Source: Escherichia ruysiae (GTDB lineage Bacteria; Pseudomonadota; Gammaproteobacteria; Enterobacterales; Enterobacteriaceae). Taken from it: DNA of 64,000 nucleotides. Shown one piece after another: positions 34,851-45,846 of the stretch (the first letter of the stretch is position 1; each line of letters opens with the position of its first letter). The stretch lies in the NCBI RefSeq assembly GCF_902498915.1, contig NZ_CABVLQ010000001.1, one strand, 5' to 3'. Under the pieces are notes generated by a model. That model was given only the letters and a program-made list of their open reading frames with translations, searched no databases and was not told where the DNA came from. Both the position numbers and the translations under genes were made by a program.

Positions 34851-36986
34851 ATGAGCACCATTGTAATTTTTATAGCTGCTTTGCTGGCCTGCTCACTACT
34901 TGCGGGATGGCTGATAAAAGTGCGCTCCAGACGGCGTCAACTGCCCTGGACTAACGCCTTCGCTGATGCGCAAACGCGCAAACTCATGCCTGAAGAACGT
35001 AACGCCGTTGAAAATTATCTCGACAGCCTGACGCAGGTTTTGCAGGTTCCTGGTCCGACGGGCGCCAGCACGGCCCCCGTATCACTGACGCTGAACGCGG
35101 AAAGCAACAACGTCATGATGCTGACACATGCCATCACGCGTTATGGCATTTCAACCGACGATCCTAACAAATGGCGTTATTATCTCGATTCGGTGGAAGT
35201 CCACCTGCCCCCGTTCTGGGAGCAGTACATCAACGATGAAAATAGCGTTGAACTGATCCATACCGATTCGCTGCCGCTGGTTATTTCTCTCAACGGTCAT
35301 ACGCTGCAAGAGTACATTCAGGAAACTCGTGGCTATGCGTTGCAGCCTGTTCCGTCAACGCAGGCGTCGATTCGCGGCGAAGAAAGCGAACAAATCGAAC
35401 TGCTCAATATTCGCAAAGAAACACACGAAGAGTATGCGCTTAGTCGGCCGCGCGGGCTGCGCGAAGCGTTGCTGATTGTCGCCTCCTTCCTGATGTTCTT
35501 TTTCTGCCTGATTACTCCGGATGTATTTGTCCCGTGGCTGGCTGGCGGCGCGATACTGCTGTTGGGCGCAGGTCTGTGGGGGCTATTTGCGCCACCGGCA
35601 AAATCATCCTTGCGGGAGATCCACTGTCTGCGTGGTACGCCGCGTCGTTGGGGATTGTTTGGCGAAAACGATCAGGAACAGATCAACAATATTTCGCTCG
35701 GTATTATCGACCTGGTCTATCCCGCGCACTGGCAGCCTTATATTGCGCAGGATCTGGGGCAGCAAACGGATATCGATATCTATCTTGATCGGCACGTGGT
35801 ACGTCAGGGACGCTATCTTTCACTGCATGACGAAGTGAAAAACTTCCCGCTGCAACACTGGCTACGCAGTACGATTATCGCGGCGGGTTCTCTGCTGGTG
35901 CTGTTTATGCTGCTGTTCTGGGTTCCGCTGGATATGCCGCTGAAATTCACCCTCTCGTGGATGAAAGGCGCGCAGACCATTGAAGCCACCAGCGTTAAAC
36001 AACTGGCAGATGCCGGAGTACGTGTAGGCGATACCTTACGTCTTAGCGGTACAGGGATGTGTAATATCCGCACTTCTGGCACCTGGAGCGCGAAAACCAA
36101 TTCACCGTTTTTGCCATTTGACTGCTCGCAGATCATCTGGAATGACGCCCGTTCATTGCCATTACCGGAATCTGAACTGGTCAACAAGGCCACGGCACTG
36201 ACCGAGGCAGTAAACCGCCAGTTGCACCCGAAACCGGATGATGAATCTCGCGTCAGCGCCACATTGCGTTCAGCAATTCAGAAATCCGGCATGGTACTGC
36301 TCGATGACTTTGGCGACATCGTGCTGAAAACCGCCGATCTCTGTGCTGCCAAAGATGATTGTGTTCGGTTGAAAAATGCGCTGGTGAATCTCGGCAACAG
36401 TAAGGACTGGGACGCACTGGTAAAACGCGCTAACGCTGGAAAACTCGACGGCGTGAATGTATTACTCCGCCCGGTGAGCGCGGAATCACTCGATAACCTG
36501 GTGGAAACCTCCACAGCACCATTCATTACTCATGAAACGGCGCGAGCCGCGCAATCACTGAATAGCCCGGCACCGGGAGGATTCCTGATTGTCAGCGACG
36601 AAGGCAGCGATTTTGTTGATCAGCCCTGGCCTTCGGCATCACTTTACGACTACCCGCCGCAAGAACAGTGGAACGCTTTCCAGAAACTGGCGCAAATGCT
36701 GATGCATACACCGTTTAACGCCGAAGGCATCGTCACCAATATTTTTACCGATGCCAACGGCACGCAGCATATCGGCTTGCACCCCATCCCGGATCGCTCC
36801 GGCCTGTGGCGCTATCTGGGCACGACATTGCTGTTGCTGACGATGCTGGGCAGTGCCATCTATAATGGCGTACAGGCCTGGCGTCGTTATCACCGTCATC
36901 GTACTCGCATGATGGAAATTCAGGCCTATTATGAAAGCTGCCTGAATCCACAACTGATCACCCCTTCAGAAAGCCTTATCGAATAA
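34851..36986 (+). CDS. igaA: IgaA, inner-membrane inhibitor of the Rcs stress system
   Basis: The 711-residue essential inner-membrane protein (formerly YrfF) holds the RcsC-RcsD-RcsB phosphorelay in check and connects to the outer-membrane sensor RcsF. Membrane segments are seen at about 3-22, a pair at 205-250, 340-360 and 655-674, giving two cytoplasmic portions and a periplasmic domain of about 290 residues before the last helix. That domain contains four or more cysteines (for example the CNIR, CSQ, CAAKDDC stretches). GGGGAAAGC is the ribosome site. Confidence 0.95.
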   Translation: MSTIVIFIAALLACSLLAGWLIKVRSRRRQLPWTNAFADAQTRKLMPEERNAVENYLDSLTQVLQVPGPTGASTAPVSLTLNAESNNVMMLTHAITRYGISTDDPNKWRYYLDSVEVHLPPFWEQYINDENSVELIHTDSLPLVISLNGHTLQEYIQETRGYALQPVPSTQASIRGEESEQIELLNIRKETHEEYALSRPRGLREALLIVASFLMFFFCLITPDVFVPWLAGGAILLLGAGLWGLFAPPAKSSLREIHCLRGTPRRWGLFGENDQEQINNISLGIIDLVYPAHWQPYIAQDLGQQTDIDIYLDRHVVRQGRYLSLHDEVKNFPLQHWLRSTIIAAGSLLVLFMLLFWVPLDMPLKFTLSWMKGAQTIEATSVKQLADAGVRVGDTLRLSGTGMCNIRTSGTWSAKTNSPFLPFDCSQIIWNDARSLPLPESELVNKATALTEAVNRQLHPKPDDESRVSATLRSAIQKSGMVLLDDFGDIVLKTADLCAAKDDCVRLKNALVNLGNSKDWDALVKRANAGKLDGVNVLLRPVSAESLDNLVETSTAPFITHETARAAQSLNSPAPGGFLIVSDEGSDFVDQPWPSASLYDYPPQEQWNAFQKLAQMLMHTPFNAEGIVTNIFTDANGTQHIGLHPIPDRSGLWRYLGTTLLLLTMLGSAIYNGVQAWRRYHRHRTRMMEIQAYYESCLNPQLITPSESLIE

Positions 36987-37050
36987 CACGTTTGCGCGGC
37001 AGGTTATGCTACCCTGTCGCGCAAATGGCTTCACTCTGGAGATTTCCCTC

Positions 37051-37719
37051 ATGCATATCAACATTGCCTGGCAGGACGTAGATACCGTTCTGCTGGATAT
37101 GGACGGCACGTTGCTCGACCTCGCCTTCGATAACTATTTCTGGCAAAAGCTGGTGCCTGAAACCTGGGGCGCGAAAAACGGGGTCACGCCACAGGAAGCG
37201 ATGGAATATATGCGCCAGCAATATCACGACGTGCAGCATACGCTAAACTGGTACTGTCTTGATTACTGGAGTGAACAACTGGGTCTGGATATCTGTGCGA
37301 TGACCACCGAGATGAGACCGCGCGCCGTACTGCGTGAAGATACTATTCCGTTTCTTGAGGCACTTAAAGCCAGCGGTAAGCAGCGAATTTTGCTCACCAA
37401 CGCACATCCGCACAACCTGGCGGTAAAACTTGAGCATACCGGTCTTGACGCACACCTTGATTTATTACTTTCCACCCACACATTTGGTTATCCGAAAGAG
37501 GATCAGCGGTTATGGCATGCGGTGGCCGAAGCTACGGGTCTGAAAGCTGAAAGAACGCTGTTTATTGATGACAGCGAAGCAATTCTCGATGCTGCCGCGC
37601 AATTTGGTATTCGTTACTGCCTCGGCGTCACTAATCCCGACTCAGGGATTGCTGAAAAACAGTATCAGCGCCATCCGTCACTGAATGACTACCGCCGCCT
37701 GATCCCCTCGCTAATGTGA
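37051..37719 (+). CDS. yrfG: YrfG, HAD-family 5'-nucleotidase/phosphatase
   Basis: The 222-residue cytoplasmic HAD hydrolase has nucleophile motif LLDMDGTLLD (Asp16, Asp18), motif II LLTNAHPHN and motif IV FIDDSEAILDAA. E. coli YrfG has purine nucleotide phosphatase (GMP/IMP) activity in vitro. The start at ATG 37051 (MHINIAWQDV) follows CTGGAGATTT; an in-frame start 15 codons earlier has no ribosome site. It is followed closely by hslR, probably co-transcribed with igaA. Confidence 0.93.
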   Translation: MHINIAWQDVDTVLLDMDGTLLDLAFDNYFWQKLVPETWGAKNGVTPQEAMEYMRQQYHDVQHTLNWYCLDYWSEQLGLDICAMTTEMRPRAVLREDTIPFLEALKASGKQRILLTNAHPHNLAVKLEHTGLDAHLDLLLSTHTFGYPKEDQRLWHAVAEATGLKAERTLFIDDSEAILDAAAQFGIRYCLGVTNPDSGIAEKQYQRHPSLNDYRRLIPSLM

Positions 37720-37729
37720 AGGAGACGCC

Positions 37730-38131
37730 ATGAAAGAAAAACCTGCTGTTGAGGTTCGACTGGATAAATGGCTATGGGCCGCCCGTTTTTACAAAACCCG
37801 CGCGCTGGCTCGTGAAATGATCGAAGGCGGTAAGGTGCATTACAACGGGCAGCGCAGCAAGCCGAGTAAAGTCGTCGAACTGAATGCCACGCTCACTCTG
37901 CGCCAGGGAAATGACGAACGAACGGTGATTGTAAAGGCGATTACTGAACAGCGTCGCCCCGCCAGCGAGGCAGTCTTGCTGTATGAAGAGACTGCGGAAA
38001 GTGTAGAGAAACGCGAAAAAATGGCGCTGGCACGTAAACTTAATGCCTTAACCATGCCGCACCCGGATCGACGCCCGGACAAAAAAGAGCGCCGCGACCT
38101 GTTACGATTTAAACACGGCGACAGTGAATAA
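37730..38131 (+). CDS. hslR: Hsp15, heat-shock ribosome-associated RNA-binding protein
   Basis: The 133-residue protein has an N-terminal S4 RNA-binding domain (VRLDKWLWAARFYKTRALAREMIEGGKV, about 7-35) and a very basic C-terminus. It binds free 50S subunits that still carry a nascent chain and helps recycle them after heat shock. AAGGAGACGCC is a strong ribosome site. It is 10 bp after yrfG and 24 bp before hslO. Confidence 0.96.
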   Translation: MKEKPAVEVRLDKWLWAARFYKTRALAREMIEGGKVHYNGQRSKPSKVVELNATLTLRQGNDERTVIVKAITEQRRPASEAVLLYEETAESVEKREKMALARKLNALTMPHPDRRPDKKERRDLLRFKHGDSE

Positions 38132-38155
38132 CTGTCACCTGCAAGAGAGATGATT

Positions 38156-39034
38156 ATGCCGCAACATGACCAATTACATCGCTATCTGTTTGAAAACTTT
38201 GCCGTGCGCGGCGAACTGGTAACCGTTTCGGAAACCCTGCAACAGATCCTTGAGAATCACGATTATCCGCAGCCCGTTAAAAACGTGCTGGCAGAACTGC
38301 TGGTTGCGACCAGCCTGTTAACCGCTACGCTGAAGTTTGATGGTGATATCACCGTACAGCTGCAAGGCGACGGTCCGATGAATCTGGCGGTTATCAACGG
38401 TAACAACAACCAGCAGATGCGCGGCGTGGCGCGCGTACAGGGCGAAATTCCGGAAAATGCCGACCTGAAAACGCTGGTCGGTAATGGTTATGTGGTGATC
38501 ACCATTACCCCGAGCGAAGGCGAACGCTATCAGGGCGTGGTTGGTCTGGAAGGTGATACCCTGGCGGCCTGCCTGGAAGATTACTTTATGCGTTCTGAAC
38601 AGCTTCCGACGCGCCTGTTTATTCGCACCGGCAACGTAGATGGTAAGCCCGCCGCTGGCGGTATGTTGTTACAGGTAATGCCTGCGCAAAATGCCCAGCA
38701 GGACGACTTCGACCACCTGGCGACGCTAACCGAAACCATCAAAACCGAAGAGTTGCTGACTTTGCCGGCAAATGAAGTGTTGTGGCGTTTGTACCACGAA
38801 GAAGAGGTGACGGTTTACGATCCGCAGGATGTGGAGTTCAAATGCACCTGCTCACGTGAGCGTTGCGCCGATGCGCTGAAAACGCTGCCGGATGAAGAAG
38901 TGGATAGCATCCTGGCGGAAGATGGCGAAATTGACATGCATTGTGATTACTGCGGTAACCACTATCTGTTCAATGCGATGGATATTGCCGAGATCCGCAA
39001 CAACGCGTCACCGGCAGATCCGCAGGTTCATTAA
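38156..39034 (+). CDS. hslO: Hsp33, redox-regulated chaperone
   Basis: The 292-residue holdase is switched on by oxidation combined with unfolding. Zinc-binding cysteines are Cys230 and Cys232 (CTC) and, about 30 residues on, the CDYC pair (Cys263/Cys266). Papers often number these 232/234/265/268, which corresponds to the in-frame ATG at 38150. I use ATG 38156, with AAGAGAG upstream; the choice between the two is not certain. It follows hslR in the same operon. Confidence 0.95.
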   Translation: MPQHDQLHRYLFENFAVRGELVTVSETLQQILENHDYPQPVKNVLAELLVATSLLTATLKFDGDITVQLQGDGPMNLAVINGNNNQQMRGVARVQGEIPENADLKTLVGNGYVVITITPSEGERYQGVVGLEGDTLAACLEDYFMRSEQLPTRLFIRTGNVDGKPAAGGMLLQVMPAQNAQQDDFDHLATLTETIKTEELLTLPANEVLWRLYHEEEVTVYDPQDVEFKCTCSRERCADALKTLPDEEVDSILAEDGEIDMHCDYCGNHYLFNAMDIAEIRNNASPADPQVH

Positions 39035-39042
39035 TTAGTTTT

Positions 39043-39066
39043 TCCGGCAGAGATAACTCTGCCGGA
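39043..39066 (+). terminator. hslO terminator
   Basis: TCCGGCAGAG (39043-39052) pairs perfectly with CTCTGCCGGA (39057-39066) over a 4-nt loop, 8 bp after hslO; only a weak T stretch follows. Confidence 0.7.
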
Positions 39067-39080
39067 TTTCATGACGAAAT

Positions 39081-39110
39081 TGCCTGATGCGCTGCGTTTA
39101 TCAGGCCTAC
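39081..39110. repeat. REP palindrome between hslO and yhgE
   Basis: GCCTGATGCGC...TATCAGGCCTAC shows the REP arm pair GCCTGA (39082-39087) / TCAGGC (39101-39106) and the trailing CCTAC. Confidence 0.7.
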
Positions 39111-39148
39111 GGTATAAATCGCAAGTTATTGTGGGTCAGCTAAGGCAC

Positions 39149-39172
39149 CGCATCTGACAAAAATCAGATGCG
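39149..39172 (-). terminator. Hairpin next to the yhgE stop
   Basis: CGCATCTGA (39149-39157) pairs with TCAGATGCG (39164-39172), 6-nt loop, 5 bp beyond yhgE on the minus strand; no U-run, so the mode of action is unclear. Confidence 0.5.
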
Positions 39173-39177
39173 CGTTG

Positions 39178-40902
39178 TCACTCATTCAGATTCACCTCCA
39201 GCGTTTCACCATCCACCGTAAGATTGCGCCACGTTTTAGGCTTCGTTCCCAGTTTTCTTTCCTTCGCGGCAGTGAGTAATTTCTCTTTCGTTATTTCGCG
39301 CGGAAGTAAACTCATCGTGAGCTCTTGCCATTCTTTCCCGGTGGGGTCAATGCCATAGACGATGACTCTTTCATCATTAAAGGCAAACAGGAGCCGCTCC
39401 GTCTGACCATCACTATTTAGATCTCTCTCGACCAGTACGCAAGCATCCTTTTCAATACAGGTCATCACGTTATAGCGTTCTTTGATTAAGGCCGACCAGA
39501 ATGTCGCATCCGGTTTGCCAGAACCAGGGGCAATTAACACGTTATCGGCTAATGCTTTTTCCGATACCTGCTGCTGAAGATGTTGCTTCCCATCAAACGC
39601 CATCAGCAGATCCCGTCTGCGTTTCGGGTCTTTCATAAACCCGGCATCGCTTTTCAGCGACTCAAGCGCCGCACGGCCATAGCGACCGCTCTGTTCGAGC
39701 ATGTAGATACTTACCTGGTCTGGCGTGTTTTGGCCGCTCTGATAACGTGCCATATGACTGTTCACGCTAATGCGCATACTGTCCAGTACCGGCGAATTAA
39801 GAAGCACCAGTATCACCAGCACCAATAACGAAACCGCAAGGTTCACTTTGCCCTGAAGAACAAGGGGATTTTGCCCTTTACGCCAGACAATACTGACAAA
39901 ATATCCCAGAGACCAAACCAGTAACACCACCACAGCCAACACGCCATGCAAGCGTTCGGCAGTCCAGCCGTACTGCGCGACCCGCAGCCATAACGCCCAG
40001 GCGGCAACGAACACATACAATGGGGCGACCAGCAGAGCGGTTTGAATCAGGCAACGCAACGGCCCCGTCCAGGGAAGTGACGCTTTTTGCGGATCGCCGA
40101 CAATGGACATTAAGAGCAATTGCAAAAAGGCCAGCGTCAAAAGCAACCCGGCAGCGGAAATGTGGCGAGAAATCGCGTTCAGGCCCGCAAACGGTAGGGT
40201 GATAATAAACATCAGCGTCAACAATGACACCAACGGCAGTAAACCTGTGGAGATTAACGTGAACAGCTTTTGAATGGAGTCGATTAAACGCAACTGTGTC
40301 CGCGCGAGGATCACCGCCAGTGCGGTAACCAGACCTGACGTAAGGTAAATAAACCAGTCGGTTGCAAAAAAGAGCGTTTTAAAAAACGTGATGCCAACGA
40401 GTTTAAATAACTCACTCCACAGTAAAAGCACCAGCCACGTCAGGCCACTGGTGATAAAAATCACCAGTAATATAAGTACGTTATGCCATACCGACTGGTA
40501 AAAATAGCTATAGCGGGTACTGTCATTACGCTCACGCAGACTCTGTTGTATCCACGGCAGCAACATCATTCCCATCAGCAGCAGATAACACCCAAAATCC
40601 CAAAGCGCCTTTTCCGCTCTCCAGGGACTCATGCCATCAATTTGCCACTTCAGCCAGCCGCTCATCCCGAGAGTGGCAATCAACACCATCGCCAGCCATC
40701 CCCAAAGTCGCTTCTGTTTGAAGGACACTACAGAAAATAACAAAACGGATGAAAGCGCCACGGTCGCAGGTACGCCATAAACTATCCAACTGTTATTTTT
40801 ACCAGCGAGCCAGGAGATCAGCAGGTAGCAAACTAATCCCTGGAGTAATCCGGTAACAACCATTCCCCTGCGTGTTGCGGGTGAAAGCTCAACGTTTTCC
40901 AT
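39178..40902 (-). CDS. yhgE: YhgE, large inner-membrane protein of unknown function
   Basis: The 574-residue protein has about ten hydrophobic segments over the first ~380 residues, then a soluble C-terminal domain of ~190 residues that contains the phrases SGRYGRAALESLKSD and LLTAAKERKLGT. It is annotated only as an uncharacterised membrane protein (some databases call it a DUF4153-family protein; I cannot confirm). Single gene divergent from pckA. Same length as the K-12 protein I recall. Confidence 0.87.
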   Translation of the reverse strand: MENVELSPATRRGMVVTGLLQGLVCYLLISWLAGKNNSWIVYGVPATVALSSVLLFSVVSFKQKRLWGWLAMVLIATLGMSGWLKWQIDGMSPWRAEKALWDFGCYLLLMGMMLLPWIQQSLRERNDSTRYSYFYQSVWHNVLILLVIFITSGLTWLVLLLWSELFKLVGITFFKTLFFATDWFIYLTSGLVTALAVILARTQLRLIDSIQKLFTLISTGLLPLVSLLTLMFIITLPFAGLNAISRHISAAGLLLTLAFLQLLLMSIVGDPQKASLPWTGPLRCLIQTALLVAPLYVFVAAWALWLRVAQYGWTAERLHGVLAVVVLLVWSLGYFVSIVWRKGQNPLVLQGKVNLAVSLLVLVILVLLNSPVLDSMRISVNSHMARYQSGQNTPDQVSIYMLEQSGRYGRAALESLKSDAGFMKDPKRRRDLLMAFDGKQHLQQQVSEKALADNVLIAPGSGKPDATFWSALIKERYNVMTCIEKDACVLVERDLNSDGQTERLLFAFNDERVIVYGIDPTGKEWQELTMSLLPREITKEKLLTAAKERKLGTKPKTWRNLTVDGETLEVNLNE

Positions 40903-41278
40903 GTTGGTTATCCAGAATCAAAAGGAGAGGTAATTATCGCATCCAGGCTGGACTAATTTGTTTTTCTCAGAAAGTAATCAAAAAAAGTTAGCGTGGTGAA
41001 TCGATACTTTACTCGTTGAATTTGCATCAATTTCACTCAGGAATGCGATTACACTCGCAACATTCTCGCCATATAAACCAAGTTTTAACCTTTTAAGAAC
41101 ATTTTCCACACCTAAAATGCTATTTCTGCGATAATAGCTACCGTTTCGTGACAGGAATCACGGAGTTTTGTCAAATATGAATTTCTCCAGATACGTAAAT
41201 CTATGAGCCTTGTCGCGGTTAACACCCCCAAAAAGACTTTACTATTCAGGCAATACATATTGGCTAAGGAGCAGTGAA
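40903..41278. promoter_or_regulatory. yhgE-pckA divergent gap with pckA promoter
   Basis: The 376-bp gap contains no convincing gene. CGTGA-N6-TCACG (41147-41162) is a symmetric CRP-like site about 115 bp upstream of pckA. GATAATAG near 41130 is a possible -10. pckA is known to be cAMP-CRP activated and induced in stationary phase; the exact start is not determinable here. Confidence 0.5.
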
Positions 41279-42901
41279 ATGCGCGTTAACAATGGTTTGA
41301 CCCCGCAAGAACTCGAGGCTTATGGTATCAGTGACGTACATGATATCGTTTACAACCCAAGCTACGACCTGCTGTATCAGGAAGAGCTCGATCCGAGCCT
41401 GACCGGTTATGAGCGCGGGGTGTTAACTAATCTGGGCGCCGTTGCCGTCGATACCGGAATCTTCACCGGCCGTTCACCAAAAGATAAGTATATCGTCCGT
41501 GACGATACCACTCGCGATACCTTCTGGTGGGCAGACAAAGGCAAAGGTAAGAACGACAACAAACCTCTCTCCCCTGAAACCTGGCAACATCTGAAAGGCC
41601 TGGTAACCAAACAGCTTTCCGGCAAACGTCTGTTCGTTGTAGACGCATTCTGTGGCGCTAACCCGGATACTCGTCTTTCCGTTCGGTTCATCACCGAAGT
41701 GGCCTGGCAGGCGCATTTCGTCAAAAACATGTTTATTCGCCCAAGCGATGAAGAGCTGGCAGGTTTCAAACCTGATTTTATCGTCATGAACGGCGCGAAG
41801 TGCACCAATCCGCAGTGGAAAGAACAGGGTCTGAACTCCGAAAACTTCGTGGCGTTTAACCTGACCGAGCGCATGCAGCTGATTGGCGGCACCTGGTACG
41901 GCGGCGAAATGAAGAAAGGGATGTTCTCGATGATGAACTACCTGCTGCCGCTGAAAGGCATTGCCTCCATGCACTGCTCCGCCAACGTTGGCGAGAAAGG
42001 CGACGTTGCAGTGTTCTTCGGCCTTTCTGGCACGGGTAAAACCACCCTTTCCACCGACCCGAAACGCCGTCTGATTGGCGATGACGAACACGGCTGGGAC
42101 GATGACGGCGTGTTTAACTTCGAAGGCGGCTGCTACGCGAAAACCATCAAGCTGTCGAAAGAAGCGGAACCCGAAATCTACAACGCTATCCGTCGCGATG
42201 CGCTGCTGGAAAACGTCACCGTGCGTGAAGATGGCACTATCGACTTTGACGATGGTTCAAAAACCGAGAACACCCGCGTTTCTTATCCGATCTATCACAT
42301 CGAAAACATCGTTAAGCCGGTCTCCAAAGCAGGCCACGCAACTAAAGTTATCTTCCTGACCGCAGATGCTTTCGGCGTATTGCCGCCGGTTTCTCGTCTG
42401 ACTGCCGATCAAACTCAGTACCACTTCCTCTCTGGCTTCACCGCCAAACTGGCCGGTACTGAACGCGGCATCACCGAACCGACGCCAACCTTCTCCGCCT
42501 GCTTCGGCGCGGCGTTCCTGTCGCTGCACCCGACTCAGTACGCAGAAGTGCTGGTGAAACGTATGCAGGCGGCGGGCGCGCAGGCGTATCTGGTTAACAC
42601 CGGCTGGAACGGCACTGGCAAACGTATCTCCATTAAAGATACCCGCGCCATTATCGACGCTATTCTGAATGGTTCGCTGGATAACGCAGAAACCTTCACT
42701 CTGCCGATGTTTAACCTGGCGATCCCGACAGAACTGCCGGGCGTTGACACGAAGATCCTCGATCCGCGTAACACTTACGCCTCTCCGGAACAATGGCAGG
42801 AAAAAGCTGAAACGCTGGCGAAACTGTTTATCGACAACTTCGATAAATATACCGACACCCCTGCGGGTGCTGCGCTGGTAGCGGCTGGTCCGAAGCTGTA
42901 A
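41279..42901 (+). CDS. pckA: Phosphoenolpyruvate carboxykinase (ATP)
   Basis: The 540-residue cytoplasmic enzyme converts oxaloacetate + ATP to phosphoenolpyruvate + CO2, the entry step of gluconeogenesis. The kinase P-loop is GLSGTGKTT (248-256, Lys254). Other family blocks are IFTGRSPKDKY and the GDDEHGWDDDGVFNFEGGCY metal site. The start at 41279 (MRVNNGLTPQE) follows AAGGAGCAGTGA; an in-frame ATG 23 codons upstream has no ribosome site. Single gene with its own terminator. Confidence 0.98.
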   Translation: MRVNNGLTPQELEAYGISDVHDIVYNPSYDLLYQEELDPSLTGYERGVLTNLGAVAVDTGIFTGRSPKDKYIVRDDTTRDTFWWADKGKGKNDNKPLSPETWQHLKGLVTKQLSGKRLFVVDAFCGANPDTRLSVRFITEVAWQAHFVKNMFIRPSDEELAGFKPDFIVMNGAKCTNPQWKEQGLNSENFVAFNLTERMQLIGGTWYGGEMKKGMFSMMNYLLPLKGIASMHCSANVGEKGDVAVFFGLSGTGKTTLSTDPKRRLIGDDEHGWDDDGVFNFEGGCYAKTIKLSKEAEPEIYNAIRRDALLENVTVREDGTIDFDDGSKTENTRVSYPIYHIENIVKPVSKAGHATKVIFLTADAFGVLPPVSRLTADQTQYHFLSGFTAKLAGTERGITEPTPTFSACFGAAFLSLHPTQYAEVLVKRMQAAGAQAYLVNTGWNGTGKRISIKDTRAIIDAILNGSLDNAETFTLPMFNLAIPTELPGVDTKILDPRNTYASPEQWQEKAETLAKLFIDNFDKYTDTPAGAALVAAGPKL

Positions 42902-42945
42902 TGGTTTGAAGCTGGAGAATATCTATCCAGTATCTTATAGAAAGC

Positions 42946-42977
42946 AAAACGGGAGGCACCTTCGCCTCCCGTTTTAT
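42946..42977. terminator. Bidirectional terminator between pckA and envZ
   Basis: AAAACGGGAGGC (42946-42957) pairs perfectly with GCCTCCCGTTTT (42964-42975). A- and T-runs on both sides mean it can end pckA and envZ transcripts, whose stops lie 44 bp and 0 bp away. Confidence 0.88.
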
Positions 42978-45046
<2,069 letters not shown>

Positions 45047-45273
45047 TCTTTGTACTCCCAAAGGTTCGCAACAATTTGTAAGCGTGTATTCTTAAAAAAG
45101 CTTACGTTCGTCACCAGCAAAATCTGGTATGAATTTCAGCCTAAATTGTTACAAAGCATATTAAACAGCAGCTTAAGTATACAATTTATTCGGCGAAACA
45201 TTATTGATTCTGTTGATATGATCACGTTATACCCAATGTGCGCATTATCAAACAGACAAAGGGAATCAACGAG

Positions 45274-45750
45274 ATGAAAACGCCCCTGGTTACCCGGGAA
45301 GGGTATGAAAAACTCAAACAAGAGCTAAATTATCTCTGGCGTGAAGAACGCCCGGAGGTCACAAAAAAGGTGACCTGGGCTGCAAGTCTGGGCGACCGCA
45401 GTGAAAATGCTGACTATCAGTATAATAAAAAGCGCCTGCGTGAAATCGACCGTCGCGTGCGCTATCTCACTAAATGCATGGAAAATCTCAAAATCGTCGA
45501 TTATTCCCCGCAACAGGAAGGCAAGGTCTTCTTTGGCGCTTGGGTAGAGATTGAAAACGACGATGGCGTGACTCACCGTTTTAGAATTGTCGGCTACGAT
45601 GAAATTTTTGGTCGTAAAGATTACATCTCTATCGATTCCCCGATGGCTCGCGCATTGCTGAAAAAAGAAGTGGGTGATCTGGCGGTGGTGAATACGCCTG
45701 CCGGGGAAGCGAGCTGGTATGTTAATGCCATCGAGTACGTGAAACCGTAA
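45274..45750 (+). CDS. greB: Transcript cleavage factor GreB
   Basis: The 158-residue RNA polymerase secondary-channel factor rescues backtracked complexes by stimulating RNA cleavage. An N-terminal coiled coil carries the acidic tip residues (in GDRSENADYQYNKKR), followed by an FKBP-like C-terminal domain. The start at 45274 (MKTPLVTREGYEK) is preferred over an in-frame ATG 12 codons upstream. It is divergent from ompR, with 96 bp to yhgF. Confidence 0.96.
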   Translation: MKTPLVTREGYEKLKQELNYLWREERPEVTKKVTWAASLGDRSENADYQYNKKRLREIDRRVRYLTKCMENLKIVDYSPQQEGKVFFGAWVEIENDDGVTHRFRIVGYDEIFGRKDYISIDSPMARALLKKEVGDLAVVNTPAGEASWYVNAIEYVKP

Positions 45751-45846
45751 GGAAGAGTCTTAACCTCCAGCCTTTGGCTGGCATTTTTGCCAGCCAGTCC
45801 GTATAACTATCCCCTGATTTTTGATCCGAAAAGATGAACTCAAACC